A stretch of 64,000 nt of DNA from Pseudomonas vlassakiae (GTDB lineage Bacteria > Pseudomonadota > Gammaproteobacteria > Pseudomonadales > Pseudomonadaceae): positions 1-64,000 of the forward strand of contig NZ_JABWRP020000023.1 in NCBI RefSeq assembly GCF_014269035.2, given 5' to 3'. Position 1 is the first letter of the stretch; each line of letters starts with the position of its first letter. A program made the translations under genes and the position numbers. Positions 1-7,790 of this stretch are shown in pieces. Below the pieces are notes generated by a model. It searched no databases. It saw only the letters and a list, made by a program, of their open reading frames with translations, and was not told the DNA's origin.

Positions 1-1
1 G

Positions 2-769
2 TCAGGCCCGCACATACCGCTGGCGCAGCACGTCACTGAAAGCATCCACCAGCAACACCAATACCAGCATTGCCATGATCACCGTACTGGCCTGGGCCTC
101 CTGGAACAGACTCAGGGTGGTATAGAGCATCTGCCCCAGCCCCCCCGCCCCGACAAAGCCCAGCACACTGGCCATGCGAATGTTGTTCTCCCAGCGGTAC
201 AGGCTGTAAGCGAGCAACTGCGGCCACAGGTTCGGTAAGGTCCCGAAACAGAACGCTGCCACCTGCCCACCGCCCTGCAGGCGAATGGCCGCAGCGGGCT
301 CTACCGGGGCATTTTCCAGCGCCTCGGCGAACAGGCGCCCCAATACCCCGGACGTGTGCAATGCCAGCGCCAAGGTACCGGCATTAGGCCCCAGGCCCGC
401 CGCCAGTACCGTCAAGGCAGCCCACACAAGCTCCGGAATGGCCCGCAAGGCATTGAGCAGCAGGCGCGCCAGCGAGTGCAGCGGCCAGCCAAAGCGCCCA
501 GCCGCCGGTAACGCCAACAGCATGCCAAGGGCCATCGCCAACAACGTACCCAGCCCAGACATGGCCAGGGTCTCCATGGCGCCCCGCCCTACCGCCTGCA
601 GGTGCTCGATGGACAAGTCCGGATGCAGGAAGCGGCTGGCATACTCGCCCATCTGCCCCAGGCCGCCATCGCCCACCAACGCATGCAAGTCCAGCTGCAG
701 ATAACCGAACGACGCCACCACCGCCGCGACGATGGCAACGATCACCAGCAGATTGATCGCCCGGTTCAT
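2..769 (-). CDS. ABC transporter permease, PhnE-like (putative selenium oxyanion importer)
   Basis: Inner-membrane permease of a PhnCDE-type importer, 255 aa. Hydrophobic segments are spread over the whole length, and near residue 205 there is the GFVGAGGLGQML stretch typical of the cytoplasmic EAA loop of PhnE-like permeases, which docks the ATPase. The start codon overlaps the stop of the upstream permease (ATGA), so the two are translationally coupled and probably form a heterodimeric channel. The stop codon lies at the very edge of the window, so the gene is complete. The family is named for phosphonate uptake. I infer a selenium substrate only because the operon is divergent from selD and mnmH, a known genomic association of one PhnD-like clade. 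A phosphonate or phosphite substrate cannot be excluded. Confidence 0.85.
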   Translation of the reverse strand: MNRAINLLVIVAIVAAVVASFGYLQLDLHALVGDGGLGQMGEYASRFLHPDLSIEHLQAVGRGAMETLAMSGLGTLLAMALGMLLALPAAGRFGWPLHSLARLLLNALRAIPELVWAALTVLAAGLGPNAGTLALALHTSGVLGRLFAEALENAPVEPAAAIRLQGGGQVAAFCFGTLPNLWPQLLAYSLYRWENNIRMASVLGFVGAGGLGQMLYTTLSLFQEAQASTVIMAMLVLVLLVDAFSDVLRQRYVRA

Positions 770-1593
770 GCCAGCCTCCCGCGCAGGAAGCGGCTGAGCA
801 GGTCAGCCAGCAGCACCAGGCCGAGGAACGCCAGCAGCATGCTCGCCACCTCGCCCCCGGCGAACATGCGCATCGACAGGTCGATCTGCTGACCCAGCCC
901 GCCAGCACCGACAAAGCCCATCACCACCGAGGCGCGCACGGCACATTCCCAGCGGTAGACGGTGTACGACACCACTTCCGCCGACGCACTGGGCAGAATG
1001 CCGTAGAAAAACGCCATCAACCGGCCACTGCCAGCCTGCAGCAAGGCATGCGCCGGGCGCTGGTCGACCGATTCGAAAATTTCCGCATAGACCTTGCCGA
1101 GCATGCCGCTGTAGGTGATCGCGATGGCCAGCACCCCGGCCGTCGGCCCCAGGCCAACGGCCCGCACGAACAGCAGCGCCCAGACGATCTCCGGAACGCT
1201 ACGCAGGAAAATCAACAAACCGCGCACAGGCAAGCGCAGCAGGCGCGACCATGGCCCTGCCCGGCCACCCCGTGATGCCGCGCGCAGTGACAGCGCGCGG
1301 CTCGCCAGCAGGCTGGTCGGCACTGCCAGCAACAGCGCCAAGGCCATACCGGCTGTCGCCACGGCCAAGGTCTGCAAGGTTGACTCGTACAGCAACGCGA
1401 GGAATTCGGCACTGTGCGCCGGCGGCCAGAAAGCGCTGGTGAAACTGGCGATCTGCTGCCGGTTCTCTGCCTGCAGCAAAACGCCAGGGTTCAGTTCGCT
1501 CAATTGCAGCCCAGGCCACAGCACGGCCAACGCCAGCAAGGTCAGCAACAGACGCGGCAACGCAGCCGGGTCACGGGCGTCGGCCTTCAGCAT
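766..1593 (-). CDS. ABC transporter permease, PhnE-like (putative selenium oxyanion importer)
   Basis: Second permease of the importer, 275 aa, with an N-terminal membrane segment at about residues 14-32 and further segments after residue 60. It carries the same EAA-loop signature as its partner (GFVGAGGLGQQ, near residue 225), so the two genes look like an ancient duplication. It overlaps the ATPase gene upstream by 7 nt and the second permease downstream by 4 nt, which is the compact layout of a single transcript. It is predicted to form the transmembrane pore with its paralogue. Substrate assignment rests on neighbourhood only. Confidence 0.85.
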   Translation of the reverse strand: MLKADARDPAALPRLLLTLLALAVLWPGLQLSELNPGVLLQAENRQQIASFTSAFWPPAHSAEFLALLYESTLQTLAVATAGMALALLLAVPTSLLASRALSLRAASRGGRAGPWSRLLRLPVRGLLIFLRSVPEIVWALLFVRAVGLGPTAGVLAIAITYSGMLGKVYAEIFESVDQRPAHALLQAGSGRLMAFFYGILPSASAEVVSYTVYRWECAVRASVVMGFVGAGGLGQQIDLSMRMFAGGEVASMLLAFLGLVLLADLLSRFLRGRLA

Positions 1594-2384
1594 CGTGGAA
1601 TCTGCACGGTCAGGGTCGGCCCCTGGGCTTGCGCTGGAGAGCCCAGTTGCTCGTTGGCGTACAGCGCATCCAGCAATTGCTCGGTCACCGCTTCGGCCGG
1701 GCAGTCGAACGCCACCTGCCCTTCACGAATACCGATCACCCGCGGAAAGTGCGCCAGCGCCAGGTCCACCGCATGCAGGCTGGCCACCAGGGTCACGCCA
1801 TTGGCCACGGCATGGCGATTGAGCAGTGCCAGGCTGTGGTCGGCCAGCACCGGGTCCATGGCCGACACCGGTTCGTCGGTCAACAGCACTTCCGGGCGCT
1901 GATACAACGCCCGGGCAATGCCGACCCGCTGCAACTGCCCGCCAGACAACTGCCCGCACTGGACGAACAGCTTGTCGGCCAGGCCCAGCTCGGCCAACGC
2001 CTGACGCGCCCCCGGCACATCGGTCGGATACACCAGGTTGAGCAGCCCACGCAGCAGGCCCCACTGCCCCAGGCGCCCCGCCAGTACGGCCGTTACCACA
2101 CGCTGGCGGGGTGGCAGCGGCGGTGCCTGGTGCACCAGGCCAATCCGTGCCCGCAGGCGCTGACGCGCCCCGGCAGACAGCGCCCAGGGCTGCTCACCAA
2201 ACAGTTCCAGATGCCCGCTGCTAGGCTGCACGGCCGTGGCCATCAGGTGCAGCAGGCTGGACTTGCCGGCCCCCGAGGGGCCGATGATCGCTACCCGCTC
2301 ACCTTTGGCGATGCTCAGGCTGACAGCCTCGAGCGCGCGCACCTGGCCATGGCGCAGGCAGGCGCCGTGTACATGAATAGTCAC
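1587..2384 (-). CDS. ABC transporter ATP-binding protein, PhnC-like
   Basis: ATPase of the importer, 265 aa. Visible motifs are Walker A GPSGAGKSS (residues 35-43), the ABC signature LSGGQLQRVGIARAL and Walker B VLLTDEP followed by the D-loop residues SAMD. It powers uptake from the cytoplasmic face together with the two PhnE-like permeases. The start is a GTG overlapping the stop codon of the binding-protein gene (GTGA), so translation is coupled. An ATG start would lose the first beta strand. The family is phosphonate-type. The selenium role is inferred from the selD neighbour. Confidence 0.87.
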   Translation of the reverse strand: MTIHVHGACLRHGQVRALEAVSLSIAKGERVAIIGPSGAGKSSLLHLMATAVQPSSGHLELFGEQPWALSAGARQRLRARIGLVHQAPPLPPRQRVVTAVLAGRLGQWGLLRGLLNLVYPTDVPGARQALAELGLADKLFVQCGQLSGGQLQRVGIARALYQRPEVLLTDEPVSAMDPVLADHSLALLNRHAVANGVTLVASLHAVDLALAHFPRVIGIREGQVAFDCPAEAVTEQLLDALYANEQLGSPAQAQGPTLTVQIPRC

Positions 2385-3235
2385 TTGAGCAGGCCGGCCT
2401 CACGTGCGGCTTGCTCGGTGCCTGCGTAGTTTTCAGGCTTGGTCTCGATGAAGCGGCTGGCCGCCTGCAGGTCGAGGATCGCCTTGTGTTCCGGATTGGC
2501 CGGGTCGAGGTCGAGGAACGCCTGCTTGATCTTCTCTTTCAGCGCCGGGTCCATGTTGCCGCGCACGGTCCAGTTGTAGTCGTAGTAGGCCGGCGTGGTG
2601 GCAAATACCTTGACCTTGCTGGTATCGACCTTGCCGGCATCGACCAGTTTCTGCCAGACGCTGGCGTTGAGCACGCCGCCGTCGACCTTGCCAGCCTGCA
2701 CCCAGGCCACGGTCGCGTCGTGGGCACCAGAATAGGCCACCCGGCTGAAGTAGCTCTCAGGCTTGATGTTGTCTTCCTTGAGCATGAAGTAGCGCGGCAT
2801 CAGGCTGCCCGAGGTAGACGAGATCGAACCGAAGGCGAACGACTTGCCCTTGAGGTCGGCCAGGCTTTTCACGGCCGGGTTGGCGGTAATGAACTTGGAG
2901 GTGAACTGGGCGTCCTGCTCACGCTGCACCAGCGGCGTGGCGGTCGGGTCCTTCAGGTGGACCTGGACGAAGGTGAAACCACCCAGCCAGGCCATGTCCA
3001 GACGGTTGCTGGCCAGCGACTCGACCACCGCCGGGTAGTCCGCCACCGGTACGAACTTCACCTCCATGCCCAGCTGCTTGGACAGGTACTTGCCCAGTGG
3101 CTCGAATTTGCGCAGCAGTTCGGTTGGCGCTTCGTCGGGGATGGCACTGACCCGCAGGGTGTCGGCGGCCTGAGCGACGACGGCACAGCAGGACAGCACG
3201 AGGCCGGCGGCGAGCGCCAGGGGGCGTTTGAGCAT
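2381..3235 (-). CDS. Periplasmic substrate-binding protein, PhnD-like, selenium-associated clade
   Basis: First gene of the importer operon, 284 aa. A signal peptide is clear (MLKRPLALAAGLVLS..., cleavage after AQA at about residue 23), followed by a PhnD-type binding fold (LRVSAIPDEAPTELLRKF near the start, and the DMAWLGGFTFVQ and SFAFGSISSTSGSLMPRYF segments lining the anion site). The reading frame is open far upstream, but this ATG has an SD-like GGAGA about 8 nt ahead and begins the signal peptide. Databases name a PhnD-like clade found next to selD as a putative selenate-binding protein, and this gene fits that description. Selenate versus selenite is not decided by the sequence. Confidence 0.85.
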   Translation of the reverse strand: MLKRPLALAAGLVLSCCAVVAQAADTLRVSAIPDEAPTELLRKFEPLGKYLSKQLGMEVKFVPVADYPAVVESLASNRLDMAWLGGFTFVQVHLKDPTATPLVQREQDAQFTSKFITANPAVKSLADLKGKSFAFGSISSTSGSLMPRYFMLKEDNIKPESYFSRVAYSGAHDATVAWVQAGKVDGGVLNASVWQKLVDAGKVDTSKVKVFATTPAYYDYNWTVRGNMDPALKEKIKQAFLDLDPANPEHKAILDLQAASRFIETKPENYAGTEQAAREAGLLK

Positions 3236-3290
3236 GGGAGTTCTCCGGTTCAATAGCGGGGAAAGAGCCGGCAACGCGCCGACGTTGGGA

Positions 3291-3296
3291 ATTATA
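3291..3296 (-). promoter_or_regulatory. -10 element of the ABC importer promoter
   Basis: On the minus strand this reads TATAAT, a perfect sigma-70 -10 hexamer, 56 nt ahead of the start of the binding-protein gene. No good -35 hexamer sits 17 nt upstream (CTGGCC at that position), so the promoter may need an activator. Confidence 0.5.
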
Positions 3297-3325
3297 AGAG
3301 GCACAGGCGCAAAGGCCAGCTTTGC

Positions 3326-3331
3326 TACAAT
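3326..3331 (+). promoter_or_regulatory. -10 element of the selD-mnmH promoter
   Basis: TACAAT lies 31 nt ahead of the selD ATG on the plus strand, only about 30 bp from the divergent importer -10 box. The -35 region is weak. The two promoters must interfere with each other or share a regulator. Confidence 0.4.
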
Positions 3332-3361
3332 CGCGCAACAAATTGATCCCCTGAGGTGCAT

Positions 3362-4396
3362 ATGAGCGAGCCGATTCGCCTGACCCAGTACAGCCACGGT
3401 GCCGGCTGTGGCTGCAAGATCTCCCCCAAGGTGCTGGACGTGATCCTCGCCGAAAGCGGCGCCCAGGCCCTGGACCCGAAGCTGTGGGTTGGCAATGCCT
3501 CGCGTGATGACGCCGCCGTGTATGCCCTGGACGATGAGCGCGGGGTGGTCTCGACCACCGACTTCTTCATGCCGATCGTCGACGACCCGTACGACTTCGG
3601 CCGCATCGCCGCGACCAACGCGATCAGCGATATCTACGCCATGGGTGGTGACCCGCTGATGGCCATCGCCATCCTCGGCTGGCCGGTCAATGTACTGCCC
3701 CCGGAGGTCGCCCGCGAAGTGATCCGCGGCGGCCGCGCCGTGTGCGCCGAAGCCGGCATCCCGCTGGCCGGCGGCCACTCCATCGACGCGCCGGAGCCGA
3801 TCTTCGGCCTGGCGGTCACCGGCGTGGTCAGCAAGCGCCATCTCAAGCGCAACGACACCGCCACCGCCGGCTGCCGCCTGTATCTGACCAAGCCACTGGG
3901 CATCGGCATCCTCACCACCGCCGAGAAGAAGGCCAAGCTGCGCGAGCAGGACCAGGGCCTGGCGCGTGACTGGATGTGCACGCTGAACACCCCGGGCAGC
4001 CGCTTCGGCAAGCTCGATGGGGTCAAGGCGATGACCGATGTCACCGGCTTCGGCCTGCTTGGCCACCTGGTGGAGCTGGCCGAAGGCAGCGGCCTGACTG
4101 CGCAACTGGACTACGCCGCCGTGCCACGCCTGCCGAGCGTCGACCACTATCTGGCCGAAGGCTGCATACCTGGCGGCACACTGCGCAATTACGACAGCTA
4201 TGGGCACAAGCTCGGCGCCTTGAGCGACGAGCAGAAGCACCTGCTGTGCGACCCGCAGACCAGCGGCGGCCTGCTGGTCGCCGTGGCCCCGGAGGGCGAA
4301 GCCGAGTTCCTCGCAGTGGCGGGCGAACTGGGCCTGAGCCTGTCGCCGATCGGCCGACTGGTCGAGCGACAGAGCCACGCGGTCGAGGTGAACTGA
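3362..4396 (+). CDS. selD: Selenide, water dikinase (selenophosphate synthetase)
   Basis: Makes selenophosphate from selenide and ATP in the cytoplasm, the selenium donor for selenocysteine and for 2-selenouridine in tRNA. 344 aa, the usual length. The N-terminus shows the catalytic motif HGAGCGCK with Cys16 and Lys19, corresponding to Cys17/Lys20 of E. coli SelD, so this is the Cys form and not a Sec form. The glycine-rich TDVTGFGLLGHL segment and the C-terminal CDPQTSGGLL motif are both present. An in-frame GTG lies 6 nt earlier, but GAGG at 3353-3356 is spaced correctly for this ATG. The stop overlaps the mnmH start (TGATG), showing coupling. Confidence 0.97.
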   Translation: MSEPIRLTQYSHGAGCGCKISPKVLDVILAESGAQALDPKLWVGNASRDDAAVYALDDERGVVSTTDFFMPIVDDPYDFGRIAATNAISDIYAMGGDPLMAIAILGWPVNVLPPEVAREVIRGGRAVCAEAGIPLAGGHSIDAPEPIFGLAVTGVVSKRHLKRNDTATAGCRLYLTKPLGIGILTTAEKKAKLREQDQGLARDWMCTLNTPGSRFGKLDGVKAMTDVTGFGLLGHLVELAEGSGLTAQLDYAAVPRLPSVDHYLAEGCIPGGTLRNYDSYGHKLGALSDEQKHLLCDPQTSGGLLVAVAPEGEAEFLAVAGELGLSLSPIGRLVERQSHAVEVN

Positions 4397-5508
4397 TGCG
4401 CCCCGACTGCACCGACTTCCGTCAACTGTTCCTCGCCGACGCGCCGATGATGGACATGCGCGCGCCAGTCGAATTCGCCAAGGGTGCCTTCCCCGGCACC
4501 GTCAACCTGCCATTGATGACTGACCAGGAGCGACAGAAGGTCGGCACCTGCTACAAGCAGCAGGGCCAGGCCGCCGCCATCACCCTCGGCCACCAACTGG
4601 TCAGCGGCGCGACCAAGCGCGAGCGCCTGCATGCCTGGGCCAGCTTTGCCAAAGCCCACCCGGATGGCTACCTGTACTGCGCCCGCGGCGGCCTGCGCTC
4701 GCTGATCGTGCAGCAGTGGCTGCGTGACGAGGCCGGCATCGACTACCCACGTATCAAGGGTGGCTACAAGGCCATGCGCACCTTCCTGCTGGAAACTACC
4801 CAGCAGGCCGTCGAGCAATGCGACTTCGTGCTGGTCGGCGGCCTCACCGGCACCGGCAAGACCGATGTGCTGCAGCAGCTGAACAACGTGCTCGACCTTG
4901 AAGGCCATGCCAACCACCGCGGTTCCAGCTTCGGCAAGCGCGCCACCGCCCAGCCGGCGCAGATCGACTTCGAGAACAAGCTGGCCATCGACGTGCTGAA
5001 GAAGCGCGCCCGTGGCATCGAACAGTTCGTGCTCGAAGATGAGGGCCGCATCGTCGGCAGTTGTTCGGTGCCGCTGGAGCTGTACCAGGGCATGCAGCAA
5101 TACCCGATGGTGTGGCTGGAGGACAGTTTCGAGAATCGCGTGGAGCGCATCCTGCGCGATTACGTGATCAACCTGTGCGCCGAGTTCGTCGACGTGCATG
5201 GCGAGGAAGACGGCCGCCTGAAATTTGCCGGGCGGATGATGCAAAGCATGAGCAACATCCATAAGCGGCTTGGCGGAGAACGCTTCCAGCGATTGTCAGC
5301 CATCCTGAGCGAGGCGCTGGACGAGCAGCTGCGCAGTGGCGCGGTGGACCTGCATCGGGGCTGGATCGAAGGGCTGCTCAAGGAATACTACGACCCGATG
5401 TACGCCTACCAGCGTGAAGCCAAGGCCGAGCGAATCGAGTTTGCCGGGGATGGGGTGCAAGTGCGCGAATACCTCAAGGCCCGCGCCCTGGGTAAACACC
5501 GGCATTGA
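4396..5508 (+). CDS. mnmH: tRNA 2-selenouridine synthase
   Basis: MnmH (SelU, YbbB) replaces sulfur by selenium at the wobble 2-thiouridine of tRNA Lys, Glu and Gln, using selenophosphate. 370 aa, normal for the family. An N-terminal rhodanese domain carries the catalytic Cys95 in YCARGGLRS (Cys97 in E. coli), and a P-loop domain carries GGLTGTGKT at residues 148-156, preceded by a SelU-typical RIKGGYKAMR segment. The start overlaps the selD stop, so SelD output is delivered by a co-translated enzyme. No selA, selB or selC is seen in the window, so the selenium made here serves at least tRNA modification. Confidence 0.96.
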   Translation: MRPDCTDFRQLFLADAPMMDMRAPVEFAKGAFPGTVNLPLMTDQERQKVGTCYKQQGQAAAITLGHQLVSGATKRERLHAWASFAKAHPDGYLYCARGGLRSLIVQQWLRDEAGIDYPRIKGGYKAMRTFLLETTQQAVEQCDFVLVGGLTGTGKTDVLQQLNNVLDLEGHANHRGSSFGKRATAQPAQIDFENKLAIDVLKKRARGIEQFVLEDEGRIVGSCSVPLELYQGMQQYPMVWLEDSFENRVERILRDYVINLCAEFVDVHGEEDGRLKFAGRMMQSMSNIHKRLGGERFQRLSAILSEALDEQLRSGAVDLHRGWIEGLLKEYYDPMYAYQREAKAERIEFAGDGVQVREYLKARALGKHRH

Positions 5509-5515
5509 GTCTCAC

Positions 5516-5547
5516 CCTGTGGGAGCGGGCTTGCCCGCGAATGGGCC
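5516..5547. repeat. REP element (single)
   Basis: A P. putida-type repetitive extragenic palindrome (GTGGGAGCGGGCTTGCCCGCGAA) lies directly after the mnmH stop and before the convergent LprI-like gene. It can fold as a hairpin and may limit read-through. Confidence 0.8.
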
Positions 5548-5560
5548 AGCCCAGGCAAAC

Positions 5561-5941
5561 TCACTGCCCGGGGCTGAGCACCCGCTCCAGCTCCGCCGCC
5601 CGCTCGCGGGTCATGTCCAGCACGCACATGCCGCCCTCCAGCTGCGCCATGGTTCCGCCACTGGCTTGCACATGGAACTTGCAGTTGGCGTCTCGATAGG
5701 CGATCCACTGGCGCTGCACATCCCGCAGGCTCTTCTGCGGCCCGGCGTCGAGCTTGGTCGCGAGTTGCTTGTAGACCCGGTTCAGGCGCTGATCCTGCAG
5801 TTGGGTTTCAGCCTGAATGCAACTGCTCATGGCGACTGTGCTGGAAGCGTTGTCCATGCATTGGCTGTAGGCCGGCGAGTTGTCGTCGGCCTGCGCCAGC
5901 GGCGCGAAAAAGGCCATGAGCAGCAGATAACGCGTGTTCAT
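5561..5941 (-). CDS. LprI/DUF1311-family secreted protein
   Basis: Small exported protein, 126 aa. A signal peptide (MNTRYLLLMAFFAPLAQA, cleavage about residue 18) is followed by a domain with the LprI/DUF1311 pattern: spaced Cys residues (YSQCMD, MSSCIQAE), the LNRVYKQLA helix, the QRQWIAYRDANC motif and a final Cys in GGMCVLD. Some family members inhibit lysozyme, and most are uncharacterised. The ATG is preceded by GAGGGG at good spacing. A TTG further upstream lies beyond that SD and was not chosen. It is convergent with mnmH and lies just downstream of a small membrane-protein gene on the same strand. Confidence 0.8.
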   Translation of the reverse strand: MNTRYLLLMAFFAPLAQADDNSPAYSQCMDNASSTVAMSSCIQAETQLQDQRLNRVYKQLATKLDAGPQKSLRDVQRQWIAYRDANCKFHVQASGGTMAQLEGGMCVLDMTRERAAELERVLSPGQ

Positions 5942-5952
5942 CGCAAATCCCC

Positions 5953-6510
5953 TCAAAGCGTTTGCACCGGCTCAGGCGGCATCAGCACCTTGCCCGGCTC
6001 GAATTGCAGCGCTGGCATCTGGGTGGCCGCATAAGCGGTTACGGCCAGCGCCGCGATCAGGCCGACATCCAGCCAGTGCCACCCCGGCACATCGTCACGG
6101 CTGCGCGCCGTGCAGCACTGCCATAGCTGGCCCAGACAAAACACGGCGATCGCTGCCAGCCACAGGTAGAAGCCCGCACCGAAACCGGTGCGCTGGGTGA
6201 ATTCATAGCTGATGTTGTCCGGCAGGCGTTCGATGCCAAAGCTGCTGGCCGCCAGGTACAACGCACCCAGCCCAAGCAGCAGCGCCAGCCTGCGAAAGCG
6301 TCGATGACAAAGAATGGCCACCGCCAGCAGCGGGTTGGCGAACCACTGGAACATGCCAAAGGGGATGCCCCAGGGGCCGTACAGGAACATCTGCAGCGCC
6401 GGCATGTGCCGGCCGGCGCTCATCAGGGCGCCGTCGAAGGCCAGGCTGAGCAGGTACAGGGCCAGGCTCAGGGTTAGGTAGCAGGCCGGCAAACGGGCGC
6501 CAAGGGTCAT
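5953..6510 (-). CDS. Small integral membrane protein, unknown function
   Basis: 185 aa with about four or five hydrophobic segments: residues 10-30, 42-70 (FLYGPWGIPFGMFQWFANPLL), 75-95, 115-135 and 155-170. I do not recognise a named family. There is no catalytic motif. The start codon overlaps the stop of the acetyltransferase gene upstream (ATGA), so it is probably translated with it, and the LprI-like gene follows 11 nt after its stop. Membrane location is inferred from hydrophobicity only. Confidence 0.6.
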   Translation of the reverse strand: MTLGARLPACYLTLSLALYLLSLAFDGALMSAGRHMPALQMFLYGPWGIPFGMFQWFANPLLAVAILCHRRFRRLALLLGLGALYLAASSFGIERLPDNISYEFTQRTGFGAGFYLWLAAIAVFCLGQLWQCCTARSRDDVPGWHWLDVGLIAALAVTAYAATQMPALQFEPGKVLMPPEPVQTL

Positions 6511-7088
6511 GCGACTGGCGGCTCCAGCAGCAGGCCGTAGATACCTGAGTCGGTCAGCTCGCCCGCCACGCACCAGCGCGCCCGCAGCGTACCTTCGAGG
6601 ACGAAGCCCTGGCGTTCGAGGGTGCGGGCCGAGCCCTGGTTACGTGGGTCGATCTCGCCTTCGAGGCGGCGCATGTGCAGGGTGTGGGCGATGTAGTCGA
6701 TAAAGCAGGTCAGCGCTTCGTCCATGTAACCCCTGCCCTGCACCGCACTGGCCAGGCAATAGCCGATCTCGCCCCTGCGCGAGACTTCGTCGATGTTGAA
6801 CAGCTGGACCATGCCAATCAGTTCGCCATTGTCCCGGCGATACATGCCCAGCTTGAGTTGCTCGCCGTTGGTATAGGCTTCGCGGTCGGCGGCCAGGGCG
6901 CTTTCGGCTTCAGCCAGGTCCTGCCAGGGGGCATGGTGCCAGTAACGCATGACCTCGGGGTCAGCCATGATCTTCAGCCACTGTGCGGCATCGGCGTGGC
7001 GCATCGGGCGCAGCTGCAGGCGCGGGCTGTCGAGGCAGAGGTCGGTGGGGAAACTGCGGGGTGGGGTCACGCCGGATCTCCTGTCCAT
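6507..7088 (-). CDS. GNAT-family N-acetyltransferase (RimJ/RimL type)
   Basis: 193 aa acetyltransferase of the RimJ/RimL-like GNAT_3 group. Seen in the sequence: the N-terminal TPRLQLRP-like strand (SPRLQLRPM), the acetyl-CoA loop region GEIGYCLASAVQGRGYMDEAL with the Q/RxxGxG/A-type pyrophosphate loop, and the ERQGFVLEGTLRARW segment typical of enzymes that modify ribosomal protein or amino-group substrates. The target is unknown. It is first in a short minus-strand cluster with the membrane protein and the LprI-like protein. Confidence 0.85.
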   Translation of the reverse strand: MDRRSGVTPPRSFPTDLCLDSPRLQLRPMRHADAAQWLKIMADPEVMRYWHHAPWQDLAEAESALAADREAYTNGEQLKLGMYRRDNGELIGMVQLFNIDEVSRRGEIGYCLASAVQGRGYMDEALTCFIDYIAHTLHMRRLEGEIDPRNQGSARTLERQGFVLEGTLRARWCVAGELTDSGIYGLLLEPPVA

Positions 7089-7164
7089 TGCTGGGGAGAT
7101 GACAGTTTAACGTTATGTGGGAGGCTGCGGGTGTATGTCTTGGGAAGTGTGGTGGGGCGGAAAC

Positions 7165-7188
7165 CGAGCGCCGCACGCGCGGCGCTCG
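7165..7188. repeat. Palindrome of REP-associated type
   Basis: Two 10-nt arms (CGAGCGCCGC and GCGGCGCTCG) with a 4-nt loop. The right arm and the following GATCTCA match the outer end of the long inverted repeat near 37.36 kb, so this is a member of the same repeat family. It lies in the 167-nt gap upstream of the acetyltransferase gene, where no gene is seen. Confidence 0.7.
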
Positions 7189-7255
7189 ATCTCAAGAGCG
7201 CTGCAACTCTACCGGCGACCCCACCAAAGGGCCGCCACAAGCAGGCGAAAATGGC

Positions 7256-7639
7256 TCAGGCCACCTCCGCCCCATCATCCGGCCAATGCGGCTCGTTGGC
7301 CCCCGGCGGCGTCAACGGCGGCAGCCCATAGGCCGCCCGCGCATCGTCACAGCTGGGGTTATGCACCCCATCCACCCACGACGCCTCGAACTCGCGGCAC
7401 GGGCTGGAACGGTTGGCGTAGATGGTGCACGCCACCTGTTGGCCAATCTCACCCTGCAGGCTCACGCAGCGGCACGGCTTGGCGTCGGTGCCGATCATCG
7501 CAACACGGGTGGGGTTGATCTGTACCACCAGGTCATCCGGCACAACACCGCCGGCAGACTGGCATTCGCCCCAGAAGAAGGACACACGGAAGTACCCGCA
7601 GCAGGCGCCGCAGTCAAGGCAAGGGTTGTATTCGGACAT
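7256..7639 (-). CDS. YkgJ-family cysteine-cluster protein
   Basis: 127 aa. The N-terminus CLDCGACC (Cys7, 10, 13 and 14), with later Cys residues in KPCRCVSL, ACTIY and PCREFEASW and NPSCDDAR, matches the YkgJ/CxxCxxCC family, thought to bind zinc or an iron-sulfur cluster. Function is unknown in the family. Monocistronic on the minus strand, between the acetyltransferase and alaC. A second, longer family member lies at about 36.4 kb. Confidence 0.85.
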   Translation of the reverse strand: MSEYNPCLDCGACCGYFRVSFFWGECQSAGGVVPDDLVVQINPTRVAMIGTDAKPCRCVSLQGEIGQQVACTIYANRSSPCREFEASWVDGVHNPSCDDARAAYGLPPLTPPGANEPHWPDDGAEVA

Positions 7640-7790
7640 GATGGCACGGAAGGAAGGTTGTTGTTATCGGGGCTGGGCCCGCGCGCCATTTGTAATCGAA
7701 GCCAGGTCGGCTGAGAAGAGGGGCAATGCAAAAATAGTTTGCCGTTGATCCGCCAGGCCCGAGCCCGCCGAAGCGGGCCCGGGTGGCGCG

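Noticed and set aside
3241..4378. Longer open frame extending the ABC binding protein upstream over selD
   Set aside because: It would place a signal peptide in the middle of the protein. The ATG that begins the signal peptide has an SD, and the extension is antisense to selD.
7115..7714. 199-codon plus-strand frame over the YkgJ-type gene
   Set aside because: It lies antisense to a recognised gene and reads through the REP-type palindrome. It is a frame shadow.
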